Shown: piece after piece, positions 44,822 to 54,203 of the stretch
Layout of the letters: each line of letters opens with the position of its first letter
Numbering within the stretch: the first letter of the stretch is position 1
Source of the DNA: CAVVNP01 sp963800235
GTDB taxonomy: Bacteria; Actinomycetota; Acidimicrobiia; Acidimicrobiales; Iamiaceae
Reading direction: 5' to 3'
NCBI GenBank assembly: GCA_963800235.1
Contig: CAWDAD010000001.1
Span: 1,178,001-1,242,000, forward strand
DNA length: 64,000 nt
Notes under the pieces: model-generated
What the model was told of the DNA's origin: nothing
Seen by the model: the letters and a program-made list of their open reading frames with translations, nothing else
Databases searched by the model: none
Program-made: the position numbers and the translations under genes

Positions 44822-45841
44822 GTGGACCTCGACGGCTTCGTGCGGGCGCGGGCGGAGCGCTGGGCCGAGCTGCGGGCGCTGGTCGACCGGGCCGGCGGGC
44901 GCATCGACCGGCTGGACGCCGAGGAGGTCCTCGCCCTCGGGCAGCGGTACCGGTCGGCGGCCGCCGACCTGGCCCTCGCCCGGCGCCGCTTCCCCGGCGA
45001 GGCCCCGGTGGCGACCCTGGAGCAGCTCGTCGGCCGGGCCCGCAGCCTGGTGTACGCCAATGTGTCGACCCGCGACTCGGTCCGCCACTTCGTGAGCCGG
45101 GGCTACTGGCAGCGGGTGCGCGAGCAGCCCCGCTTCCTGCTCGTGGCCGCCGTCCTGCTGCTCGGGCCGACCGTCGGGTTCGGCCTGTGGGCCCACGGCC
45201 ATCCGGCCGAGGCCACCCGGGTCGCCCAGATCAGCCCGCTGTCCTCGGGGGCCGGCACCGGCCCCGGCGGCGCCGACCGGGGCTTCTCCTCGGGCGAGAG
45301 CGCCCGGTTCTCGACGCAGATCTTCACCAACAACATCAAGGTCGCCTTCCTGGCCTTCGCCGGCGGGATGACCGCCGGGCTGCTCACCGCCGGCAGCCTG
45401 CTGATGAACGGCCTGGTGCTCGGCCTGGTCGGCGGCCTGGCGGTCGGGGCCGGGAACGGCGCCACCGTCTTCCGCCTGCTCCTGCCCCACGGCGTGCTCG
45501 AGCTGTCGCTCATCACCGTGGCCGGTGCCGGCGGCCTGCGCCTCGGCTGGGCCATCGTGCGGCCCGGACGCCGGTCACGGCTCGAGTCCCTGTCCGACGA
45601 GGCCCGAGCCGCCGCCGAGCTGGCTCTCGGCACCGCCATCTGGCTGGTGCCGTGCGGCCTCGTGGAGGGCTTCGTCACGCCGCGAGGGCTGCCCCTCGCC
45701 GGCGCCGCCGCGGTCGGGCTCGGCCTCGGCGCCCTCTACTGGACGATGGTCGTGTGGCGGGGCCGCCCCGACCCGGCCGGCGGTCCCGGCCTCGGCCCGG
45801 CTGCCGGCGACCTGGGCGTCACAGCCGCGCCCGCCCCTTGA
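44822..45841 (+). CDS. SpoIIM / stage II sporulation protein M-like membrane protein
   Basis: 339 residues. The N-terminal helical domain begins VDLDGFVRARAERWAELR. The membrane part has FFTNNIKVAF-like FTNNIKVAFLAFAGGMTAGL, typical of the family, and a GVLELSLITVAGAGGLRLG helix near the end. GTG 44822 is chosen because family members start with this DLDxFV sequence. Its 3' end overlaps the convergent DUF58 gene by 23 bases. Confidence 0.82.
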   Translation: MDLDGFVRARAERWAELRALVDRAGGRIDRLDAEEVLALGQRYRSAAADLALARRRFPGEAPVATLEQLVGRARSLVYANVSTRDSVRHFVSRGYWQRVREQPRFLLVAAVLLLGPTVGFGLWAHGHPAEATRVAQISPLSSGAGTGPGGADRGFSSGESARFSTQIFTNNIKVAFLAFAGGMTAGLLTAGSLLMNGLVLGLVGGLAVGAGNGATVFRLLLPHGVLELSLITVAGAGGLRLGWAIVRPGRRSRLESLSDEARAAAELALGTAIWLVPCGLVEGFVTPRGLPLAGAAAVGLGLGALYWTMVVWRGRPDPAGGPGLGPAAGDLGVTAAPAP

Positions 45842-47068
45842 GGTCGAGGTAGGCGGCCACGCAGGCCGAGGCGAGCCGATCGGGCCGGGCCTCGACGACC
45901 GTCGCCCCGGCCCGGCGCAGGCCGTCGGCCACCCGTGCGCGGGCGGCCAGCAGGTCGGCGGCGACCGCCGAGGCGTAGACGTCCTGCACGCCGGCATCGT
46001 CGCCGCCGCCGCCGGCCAGGCGCTCGAGGTCCGGGTCGAGCACCGACACCACCATCACCGCGTGGCGGCGGGCGAGCACCGGCACCGCGTCGCGCAGGGG
46101 GCCGGCGGCCGACTCCTCGACCAGGTCGGTGCACACCACCACGAGCGCCCGCTTGGTGGTCCCGAGGTCCCGGAAGGCGAGGGCGTAGTCGGCGTCGACG
46201 GGCTCCGGCTCGACGTCGAACAGCGTCCGGGCGACGTGCTCGCCCCCCGCCCGACGGGGCGCCAGCCTCCGGCGCACCGCGCCGGCGAAGGCGACGGCGC
46301 CCGACCGGTCCCCGACCACGTCGGCCACCGCCACCACCGCCACGACCGCGTCGACGGCCAGGTCGAGCCGGGTCGCGCCGCCGATCGGCGCGGCCATCAG
46401 CCGGCCGCAGTCGACCAGGCAGACCACGTCGCGCTCGGTGTCCTCCCGGAACTGGTTCGCCATCGGCGAACCGGTCCGCTCCGTCGCCCGCCAGTTGATC
46501 CGGCGCACGTCGTCGTCGGGCCGGTAGTCGCGGACCTGCTCGAACTCCGTGCCCAGCCCGAGCGGACCCCGGCTGCGCAGGCCCGGGTCGCGGAACCGGC
46601 CGGTGCGGACGGCGTGGGCCAGTCGCCGGGCGGTGGGCAGGTCGGGGTGGACGAGCACCTCGTCGGTCCCGCCGACGGCGTGGTCCCAGCGTCCCAGGCC
46701 GAGCGGTCCGGTCGACCGGGTCACCACCGGGCCGAGGCGGTGGCGGCCCCGACGCCGGGCCACGAGCCGACCGTCGAGGTGCCCCCTCCCCTCCCGGGGC
46801 TCCAGCCCGACGTCGGGCGGCAGCGGCTGGCGCACGGCGACCGCCCCCCGTCCGGTGCCGTCGACCTCGATGGCCAGCCGGGCGGGGACGCCGCGAGCCA
46901 GGTGGCCGGGCGCGTCGCGGCGGACGGCGGGCGGGCGGCGCACCACCAGGGCGTCGACCACCGTGGTGCCGGCCAGCACGGCCAGCGCCAGCAGCACCAG
47001 CGGCACCGGCACCGCCAGCGCGGCGAGGGCGAGGACGGCCACCAGGACGGCGACGCGCCGGGTCGGGC

Positions 47069-47072
<4 letters not shown>
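45819..47072 (-). CDS. DUF58 protein (vWA-like) of the MoxR cluster
   Basis: 417 residues. Two N-terminal membrane helices lie near residues 7-38. The DUF58 core is FEQVRDYRPDDDVRRINWRA with the invariant RxINW, followed by a vWA-like domain (VVCLVDCGRLMAAP and ALVVVCTDLVEES). It partners the MoxR ATPase directly upstream, overlapping by four bases, and is thought to take part in ATP-driven protein or metal-cofactor assembly. The exact client is unknown. Confidence 0.87.
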
Positions 47073-48000
<928 letters not shown>

Positions 48001-48004
<4 letters not shown>

Positions 48005-49097
48005 GGTCGGGGCTCCTCGGGTCGTATCGGTGGCTCGGGTCGTGCGGGAGATCGGGTCGTGTCGGGAGATCGGGTCGTGTCGGGAGATCGGGTCGTGTCG
48101 GGAGATCGGGTCGTGCCGGTGGCTCGGGTCGTCCGACGAGGCGGTCGTGCAGCGCCCGGGCGCGGGCCGGGTCGGGATCGGCCCGGGCCAGGTCGGCGGC
48201 CAGGGCCCGCACGTAGTCGGCCCGTCGGGGCGCGAGCTCCCGATCAGCCCGCTCGGGCGGCCCGAAGCGCTGGCCCGCGACCCACAGACCGCAGAGGGCG
48301 GCGAGCAGCAGCCCGGCGCCGGCCCAGCGCCACGAGGTCGGCAGCGCGTCGAGCCCCTCGGCGGTGCCGTAGCCGTGGACCGACTCGACGAAGACCACCG
48401 GGCGTCCGGCCGGTCCGGCCAGGCCGAGGGCGAGGGCGGCGTTGTCCCGCTCGGCGAGGTGGTCGTTGGCCAGGACGCGCGAGTCGGCCAGGGCGAACAC
48501 CGAGCCGGCGCCGGTCGCCCCCTGGGCGACGACGGTGCGGCCGTCGCCCCCGAGGGCCGGGAGGAGGGCGCCGAGGTCCCGGTAGCTGCCGGTCCCGCTG
48601 CCGGCGACGACGTCGAGCGCCTCGGTGAGGGCGACCGGGACGAGCCCGGCGATGGTGTCGACCCCGTCGGCGGACCAGGTCACCGCCCCGCCGGCGAAGG
48701 GCGCCAGCAGGGAGGTCGAGGATCGGCCGGCGAGGAGCAGCCGTCCGCCGGCCTGGACGAATCGGACCAGGACCGGGAGGTCGGCCGCCTCGACCAGGTC
48801 GGGATCGGCGACGACCACGGTCGTGGTCGGCTCGAGCCGGGCCCCGGCCAGGGCGTGCTCCAGCCGCCGGACGGGGTGGCCCCGGCCGGCCAGCAGCTCG
48901 GCCAGGCCGGCGTAGCCGCCACCGCCGGTGGCGTAGGACGACGACGTCGGGCCACCGGGGTTCCCGCCCCCGACCAGGGTGTCGGCGGCCGCCTGCAGGG
49001 CGTAGACGAGCAGCACGACGGCGAGGACCAGGAAGGCGATCCGCTTGCCGAGCCCGAGCCGGCGCCACGCCGGTCCCAGCCCCCCGACGGCGGTCAC
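48001..49097 (-). CDS. DUF4350 membrane protein with C-terminal RPDLPT repeat (one base missing in the repeat)
   Basis: About 365 residues. One N-terminal helix (RIAFLVLAVVLLVYALQAA), a large extracytoplasmic domain with a beta/alpha Rossmann-like look (TTTVVVADPDLVEAADLPVL, AGGRLLLAGRSS), then a second helix near SWRWAGAGLLLAALCGLWVAG. The C-terminal tail contains four copies of a six-residue repeat RPDLPT. As given, the frame misses its stop and would run 700 bases into the MoxR gene. The last repeat copy lacks one A near 48045; restoring it gives RPEPPIRPEEPRP and a TGA at 48001-48003 that overlaps the MoxR ATG. Start GTG 49097, overlapping the upstream stop. Confidence 0.8.
48046..48117 (-). 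repeat. 18-base tandem repeat, four copies, inside the DUF4350 gene
   Basis: The unit gggagatcgggtcgt plus three bases starts at 48046, 48064, 48082 and 48100. Because 18 is a multiple of three, copy number can change without changing the frame; each copy encodes RPDLPT. The first copy in plus-strand order has one base fewer before it than the period predicts. Confidence 0.8.
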
Positions 49098-50080
49098 CGC
49101 CCGGACGCCTCGGCCAGGACCCGGGCCCAGCCCCGCCGCGCGTGGTCGAGGTCGTCGGTGACGGCCGACCGGCCGCCGTACACGACCTGGTCGAAGGTCG
49201 AGGCCAGCTCGTCGAACTCGGTCGAGCGGAGCCGGCGGGCGACCGCGCCGGAGGTCAGCCCGTCCGGGTGCGGCACGGCACCGGCCCGGTCCAGCCGCAG
49301 CAGCCCGGCGTGGAACCGCAGTCGCAGCGCGCCGTCGAGGTCGCCGTCCGCCTCGGCCCGGTCGGCCCGGCGGTCGAGCTCGGCCGGGTCGGGCGGTGCA
49401 TCGCCGCCGGCCGAGCGGGTCCTCGCCACCAGGTCCGCCCGGGACCGCCGGCCGATCAGCACCCGGGCTGCGAGCCCGCCGAGGACGAGGGCGGCCGACC
49501 CCACCCCCACCGCTCCGAGCGGGGTCGAGACCAGGGACTGGAAGGCGTCGACGGGCGGCGACACCACCGGCTCGAACCGGTCGGCGATCCACTGCAGCAC
49601 GCCGCGCAGCGGACGGGGCACGTCGGCCGGCTGGTACCGGTCACCGTCGAGGATGCGGCGGGCGGCGGCCCGGTCGCCCTCCGGCGCGCCCGCACCGGCC
49701 GGCGGCGACGACCCGGCCAGCAGCCGGAGCCGCTGCTGGAGCTGGGGTCCGTCCGCCCCGCTGAGGACGGTGCGGAGGTCGACCGGGCGACCGTCCACCG
49801 ACCGCACGTCGCGCAGCCGGGCCAGGGCGGCGGGGTCGTGCTCGGCCCGGGCCGCCAGGTCCTGCAGCTCGGCGCTGGTGACGTCGGACGACTGCCGAGC
49901 GTCGGCGCCGACGGTCGGTGTTGCCGGGGTCGCCGGCGCCGGGCGCGCCCCGGCGACGGGCGACGCGGCGGCGAGCAGGGCGGTCGCGGCGACCAGCAGC
50001 AGGGCGGCCAGCCGGGCTGCGGGCCCCGCCCGGCTGCCCGCGGTCGGGTGGGGGCGCTCAGCGATCGGCCGACGGCGCAT
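49094..50080 (-). CDS. DUF4129 membrane protein of the MoxR cluster
   Basis: 328 residues starting at ATG 50080 (MRRRPIAERPHP). A signal-like N-terminal helix (AARLAALLLVAATALLAAAS), a periplasmic part, a second helix near AVGVGSAALVLGGLAARVL, and the C-terminal DUF4129 helical domain containing ALRLRFHAGLLRLDRAG and EFDELASTFDQVVYGG. The stop overlaps the start of the DUF4350 gene. In the given sequence the upstream gene reads into this one without a stop, but a six-C tract explains that join (see the next gene). Confidence 0.82.
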   Translation of the reverse strand: MRRRPIAERPHPTAGSRAGPAARLAALLLVAATALLAAASPVAGARPAPATPATPTVGADARQSSDVTSAELQDLAARAEHDPAALARLRDVRSVDGRPVDLRTVLSGADGPQLQQRLRLLAGSSPPAGAGAPEGDRAAARRILDGDRYQPADVPRPLRGVLQWIADRFEPVVSPPVDAFQSLVSTPLGAVGVGSAALVLGGLAARVLIGRRSRADLVARTRSAGGDAPPDPAELDRRADRAEADGDLDGALRLRFHAGLLRLDRAGAVPHPDGLTSGAVARRLRSTEFDELASTFDQVVYGGRSAVTDDLDHARRGWARVLAEASGR

Positions 50081-51100
50081 CGCCCGACACCGGAGGCCGA
50101 GGAGCGGGGGGCGAGGCGGAGGCGGCGACCACCCCGGCGGGGGCTGGGGCGCGGGCTGGGTCCAGGTCGGCGCCGGTGCCCCGTGGTCGATCCACGGCGG
50201 GGACCGGTCCCAGGTCGGCGCCGGCGCCCCGGGTCGGCTCCAGGCCGGCGCACCCGGTTGGTTCGGGAACCCCTCGGGCGAGGGTTGCGCACCGACCCGC
50301 TGGGCGAGCAGGACGAGGTCGAAGCCCTCCTTGCGCACCCGCAGGTCGAAGTAGACGACCACCACCACGGCGGCGGTGAACGGCGCCACCAGGGTGGTGG
50401 CGATCAGGGTGAGCGCGAAGGTGGCCAGCACCTGGCCGACCGACCCGTTGGCGGTGAAGACCAGGAACAGCGCCGGGGCGGTGATGGCGCCCTGCACCAC
50501 GCCGGCCAGCAGGGTCGCGATCAGCAGCACGCCGAACACCGACCAGAACCGGCCCTTCACCAGCCGGCGGGAGCGGCCCAGCGCGGCGGTGCCCCGCACG
50601 TCCTCGACCAGCAGCACCGGCATGGCCACCGCGAAGACGGTGCGGGCCCAGATGGTGCCGATGACGAAGGCGATGAGGCCGACCACGCTGGCCAGCAGCA
50701 CGAGCAGGGTGATCCACAGCACCGAGCGCAGCTTCGACCAGCCGAAGCGCAGCGACTCCCGCCAGCTCGGCTCGTCGCCCAGGTAGACCCCGCTCACGAT
50801 GCGGAACGAGCCGGCGGTGGCCAGGGCACCGGAGGCCACCGCCACCACGAAGGTGAGGGCGGTGCCGGCCAGCACCAGGGCGAGGTGGCCGCCGTCGAAG
50901 GTCGGCAGGTTGGTCTGCGAGTCGGTGCGGGTGACCGAGGCGGGGCTGGTCGACAGCGAGACCAGCGCCTGGAGGGCGAGGGCCGGCAGGGTGGTGACGA
51001 AGATGACCGTGACGAGGGCCCGGTAGCGGGCCCGGGTGATCTTGATCGCCGCGTCGAGCGACCCGCCCAGATCGAGCGGTCGCAGCGCGCCGGGTTGCAC
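50058..51100 (-). CDS. Polytopic membrane protein (glycerophosphodiester phosphodiesterase membrane-domain-like)
   Basis: About 347 residues with six hydrophobic segments, for example ALVTVIFVTTLPALALQALV and VLWITLLVLLASVVGLIAFVIG. The family opening is RPLDLGGSLDAAIKITRARY, followed by GRSRRLVKGRFWSVFGVLLI. The tail is Pro/Trp-rich repeats (GAPAPTW). As given, the frame is open into the DUF4129 gene (668 residues together). At 50107-50112 there is a run of six G on the plus strand. With seven, the protein ends SGDAPSADR with a TGA at 50058, overlapping the DUF4129 start by 23 bases. Two separate genes are therefore likelier than a fusion. Confidence 0.72.
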
Positions 51101-51159
51101 GGATCGACCCTACTTCCGGGGTCTCGGCGGCCCCGGGGAGGAGCGGCCGGGGCGAGCGG

Positions 51160-52335
51160 TCAGGCGGGGGCCTGCAGCGGGTGCGGCATGCAGAGGTCGT
51201 CGAGCTCGGCCACCACGATGCGATCGCGGTTGGCGTAGGTGATCTCGTTCTCGGGATCGATGCGGACCTTGAACTCCCGGAACGACTGCTCCAGGCTGTC
51301 GTAGGCGAGCAGCCGACCGATCAGCGGATCGCCCAGGTCGAGCAGCAGCTTGATGGTCTCGATGGCCTGGAGGCTGCCGATGATGCCCGGCAGCACCCCC
51401 AGCACCCCGGCCTCGGCGCAGCTCGGCGCCAGCTCGGCCGGCGGCGGCTCGGGGACCATGTCGCGGTAGGTCGGCCCGTTCCTCGGGTCGAACACCGTGA
51501 CCATGCCCTCGAAGCGGAAGATCGATCCGTGGACCACCGGGATGCCGAGCTTCACCGACGCGTCGTTCACGAGGAAGCGGGTCGGGAAGTTGTCGGTGCC
51601 GTCGACCACCACGTCGTAGCCCTCGAGGATCTCCATGACGTTGTCGGCCCCGAGCCGGACGTCGTAGGTGACCACGTCGACGTCGGGGTTCAGGGCGGTC
51701 AGGGTCTTCTTGGCCGAGTCGACCTTGCGGTCGCCGATCCGGTCCATGTTGTGCAGCATCTGGCGCTGCAGGTTCGACTCGTCGACCACGTCCATGTCGA
51801 TGATCCCGATGGTGCCCACCCCGGCTGCGGCCAGGTAGAGGGCGGCCGGTGAGCCGAGCCCGCCGGCGCCGAGCAGCAGCACCCTGGCGTCGAGCAGCTC
51901 CTGCTGGCCGGCCTCGCCGACCTCGGGCAGCAGCAGGTGGCGCTGGTAGCGGTTGCGCTGCTCGGCGCTCAGGGTGGCCGGGACCTTCCAGTCGCGGCCC
52001 TCGTCCTTCCACTTGTTGAAGCCGCCGGCGACGGTGACCACGTCGGAGTAGCCGAGCTCGCCCAGCGTCTTGGCCGCGAAGGCCGACCGCACCCCGCTGG
52101 CGCAGTGGACCACGAGGGGGGTCGACTTGTCCGGCACCCGACCCTCGATGGAGCTCTCGAGGGTGCCGCGGGCGATGTGCAGCGCCCCGGGGATGGCCCC
52201 CTGCTCGTACTCGTCGGGCTCGCGCACGTCGAGCACGACCGCGCCCGGCTGCTGCCGCAGCTCGTCGGCCTCGGCCGTGTCGACCTCGCGGACGTCGGCC
52301 TTGGTGGCGGTGAGCAGTTCACGGAAGTTGGGCAT
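51160..52335 (-). CDS. Rhodanese-ThiF (MoeB/MoeZ-like) sulfur-carrier adenylyltransferase
   Basis: 391 residues. Residues 15-112 are a rhodanese domain with the persulfide Cys78 in VVHCASGVRS. Residues 120-391 are a ThiF/E1-like adenylation domain: RYQRHLLLPEVG (130-140), the nucleotide motif GAGGLGSP (156-163), DVVVDGTDNFPTR, and the CAEAGVLGVLPG loop. It would adenylate and thiolate small sulfur carriers for molybdopterin, thiamine, thio-amino acid or siderophore pathways. The rhodanese domain is at the N terminus, the reverse of mycobacterial MoeZ. No carrier protein is beside it. Confidence 0.88.
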   Translation of the reverse strand: MPNFRELLTATKADVREVDTAEADELRQQPGAVVLDVREPDEYEQGAIPGALHIARGTLESSIEGRVPDKSTPLVVHCASGVRSAFAAKTLGELGYSDVVTVAGGFNKWKDEGRDWKVPATLSAEQRNRYQRHLLLPEVGEAGQQELLDARVLLLGAGGLGSPAALYLAAAGVGTIGIIDMDVVDESNLQRQMLHNMDRIGDRKVDSAKKTLTALNPDVDVVTYDVRLGADNVMEILEGYDVVVDGTDNFPTRFLVNDASVKLGIPVVHGSIFRFEGMVTVFDPRNGPTYRDMVPEPPPAELAPSCAEAGVLGVLPGIIGSLQAIETIKLLLDLGDPLIGRLLAYDSLEQSFREFKVRIDPENEITYANRDRIVVAELDDLCMPHPLQAPA

Positions 52336-52403
52336 CAGGACCTCTGCAGACCTCGAATCGTCGACGGGCGTCCACCCGGAGGTGGAAAACCCTACTCACC
52401 AGG

Positions 52404-53243
52404 TCAACAATCGGTCCCCGTCGCGGATTCCGGCCGGTCGCCGTCAGGCACCAGGGCGGGCAGCAGGTCGCCGATGCGCCCGCGGAGCACGGCGTCGGAC
52501 CGCTGGTCGAAGGCGGTCGGCTCGCCGTTGAGGGTGACGACCCGGGCGCCGCTCGCCTGGGCGACCCGGGGCAGGTCGGCCACCGGGTGCACCGTCAGCG
52601 TCGTGCCGACCGCCAGCAGCAGGTCGCAGGAGCGGGCGGCGGCCTCGGCGCGGAGCAGGTCGCGCACGACGAGCGACTGGCCGAAGGAGATGGTCGCCGA
52701 CTTGAGCAGACCGCCGCAGGAGCGGCAGGCGGGATCGTCCTCGCCGGCGCGCACCCGGTCGAGGGCGACCTCCATGGGCGCTCGGTCGTCGCAGTCGAGG
52801 CAGACGACCTCGCGGAGGGTGCCGTGCATCTCGATCACCCGCTCCGGGTCGCTGCCGGCCCGCTGGTGGAGCCCGTCGATGTTCTGGGTGATCACCGCCG
52901 CCACCCTGCCGGTGCGCTCGAGGTCGACGACCGCCCGGTGGCCGGTGTTGGGCTCGGCGGTGCGGCCCGGGTGGTGGAGGCGCTGCTGCCACGCCCGCCT
53001 CCGCACCTCGGGGTCGGTCACGTAGGCGTCGATGTGGGCGGCCCGCTCGGCGGTCGGGTCGCGGGTCCACACGCCGTCGGGCCCCCGGAAGTCGGGGATG
53101 CCGCTGTCGGTGGAGATGCCGGCGCCGGTCAGCACGCAGATCCGCGCGGCGTCGGCCACCCACCCCCGGACCCGGTCGAGCGCCTCGCCCCCCGTGTTCA
53201 CGTCCTCGCTGACAGGGGTCGGGGCCTCGGCTCGGTCGGGCAT
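52404..53243 (-). CDS. Sirtuin, NAD-dependent protein deacylase
   Basis: Removes acyl groups from lysines with NAD. 279 residues. LTGAGISTDSGIPDFRG (GAGIS at 40-44) and QNIDGLH (120-126) form the NAD site. The catalytic His140 is in EMHG. The zinc ligands are Cys148, Cys151, Cys173 and Cys176. LLAVGTTLTVHPVADLP and VVTLNGEPT complete the Rossmann fold. Class III-like signatures (desuccinylase Tyr and Arg) are not clear. ATG 53243 gives a 20-residue leader before the core. It is transcribed away from two strong inverted repeats. Confidence 0.92.
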   Translation of the reverse strand: MPDRAEAPTPVSEDVNTGGEALDRVRGWVADAARICVLTGAGISTDSGIPDFRGPDGVWTRDPTAERAAHIDAYVTDPEVRRRAWQQRLHHPGRTAEPNTGHRAVVDLERTGRVAAVITQNIDGLHQRAGSDPERVIEMHGTLREVVCLDCDDRAPMEVALDRVRAGEDDPACRSCGGLLKSATISFGQSLVVRDLLRAEAAARSCDLLLAVGTTLTVHPVADLPRVAQASGARVVTLNGEPTAFDQRSDAVLRGRIGDLLPALVPDGDRPESATGTDC

Positions 53244-53312
53244 CACGCCGACCACCGTACGGGCCGTCGCCGGCCGGCAGCCGGGGCGACGGCGCGCACC
53301 GGTCCGAGGCCG

Positions 53313-53350
53313 GCAGCGGCGGGGTGCCTCCTCGCACCCCGGACCGCTGC
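53313..53350. repeat. Inverted repeat, compound 15-bp hairpin
   Basis: The left arm is gcagcgg then cggggtgc, and the right arm gcaccccg then ccgctgc. The inner eight pairs (53320-53327 with 53334-53341) and outer seven pairs (53313-53319 with 53344-53350) are perfect and are separated on the right by two unpaired bases. The loop is six bases. Confidence 0.6.
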
Positions 53351-53363
53351 CCACCCCGTGCCG

Positions 53364-53401
53364 TCGTCCCGGTCGCAACCCCCCGGGTGCGACCGGGACG
53401 A
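53364..53401. repeat. Inverted repeat, perfect 14-bp hairpin
   Basis: tcgtcccggtcgca at 53364-53377 is the exact reverse complement of tgcgaccgggacga at 53388-53401, with a ten-base loop. There is no T tract after it on either strand, so it is not a classical intrinsic terminator. It may be an operator or a structured RNA element. Confidence 0.6.
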
Positions 53402-53566
53402 GAACGCTCCTCTCCGGCCCGGCTGTCCGTGCTCTGGAACATGTTTCGGCACCGCCCACCCCCCGCCACATGGGCCGATCGGACCCTTCTCGCCCACGGG
53501 CACCGTTTGCGGCCGCCGCTCAACGGAAACAACATGAAAATACATGTAAAGCCTTTGGAGGTCCCC

Positions 53567-54166
53567 ATGCCCGTCCTCGACCCGCCCACGCCGCTCGGCA
53601 CCCTCACCGTCACCGCCTGGCCCGATCAGGTGGTCGACGCCCTCGGCCACGACCCGCGCTCGGCCTACGTCGAGACCTTCTGGCTGCCCATCCTCGGTCC
53701 CAGCACCACCTGGTTCCTGCGCAAGGTCGCCACCGAGCTCGAGCGACGGCCCGAGGGCTTCGACCTCGCCCTCGACCAGGCCGCGCTGGCGCTCGGCCTC
53801 GGCGGCCGAGGTGGCCGGAACAGCCCGTTCGTGCGCACCATCGCCCGCTCGTGCCAGTTCGAGCTGGCCCAGCGCTGCGGCGAGACGGGGCTGGCGGTGC
53901 GCCGCAAGCTGCCCCCGCTCACCCGTCCCCAGGTGCAGCGCCTGCCCGAGGCCATCCGGGCCGAGCACGAGCGCTGGCAGCAGCACGACCTGCGGGTCCC
54001 GACCGCCGAGCAGCGTCGGCGACGGGCCCGGCGCCTGGCCCTCAGCCTGATCGAGCTGGGTGAACCCCGCGACCTGGCCGAGCGCCAGCTGCACCAGTGG
54101 CACTTCCACCCGGCGCTGGCCTGCGAGGCCGCCGACTGGGCCTGGGACCACCACCGGTCCCGGTGA
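53567..54166 (+). CDS. Hypothetical protein, 199 residues
   Basis: I do not recognise a named family. The protein starts MPVLDPPTPLGTLTVTAWPD. A segment with SAYVETFWLPILGPSTTWFLR precedes a helical region, and an Arg-rich helical middle (AEQRRRRARRLALSLIELGE) could bind nucleic acid. No membrane helix or signal is seen. The start is fixed by a strong GGAGG six bases upstream of ATG 53567; the same frame is open further upstream but lacks a ribosome site. The upstream AT-rich promoter region and hairpins suggest regulated expression. The gene is convergent with pepA, with a gap of 37 bases. Confidence 0.6.
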   Translation: MPVLDPPTPLGTLTVTAWPDQVVDALGHDPRSAYVETFWLPILGPSTTWFLRKVATELERRPEGFDLALDQAALALGLGGRGGRNSPFVRTIARSCQFELAQRCGETGLAVRRKLPPLTRPQVQRLPEAIRAEHERWQQHDLRVPTAEQRRRRARRLALSLIELGEPRDLAERQLHQWHFHPALACEAADWAWDHHRSR

Positions 54167-54203
54167 GGTCTCGGCGGCCGGACCGCCGGTCGTCGGCGGC
54201 GGG

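Larger units (their letters stand above)
53244..53566. other. Intergenic region with two strong inverted repeats and an AT-rich promoter zone
   Basis: This 323-base region separates the divergent sirtuin and hypothetical genes. It holds two adjacent hairpin-forming repeats (53313-53350 and 53364-53401), an imperfect palindrome ggaacatgtttc at 53436-53447, and AT-rich DNA at 53521-53556 that ends in a strong GGAGG ribosome site. No open frame of note. Confidence 0.5.

Noticed and set aside
48046..48117. Regular 18-base repeats that could suggest a CRISPR array
   Set aside because: There are no unique spacers; the copies are head to tail, in frame, and encode RPDLPT within a gene.
53364..53401. 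Intrinsic terminator
   Set aside because: The stem is strong but there is no T tract on either strand and it lies upstream of both flanking genes.
53436..53447. A second LexA-type box (ggaacatgtttc)
   Set aside because: It lacks the GTTC half at the right spacing and only partly fits the consensus; kept only as a weak palindrome.
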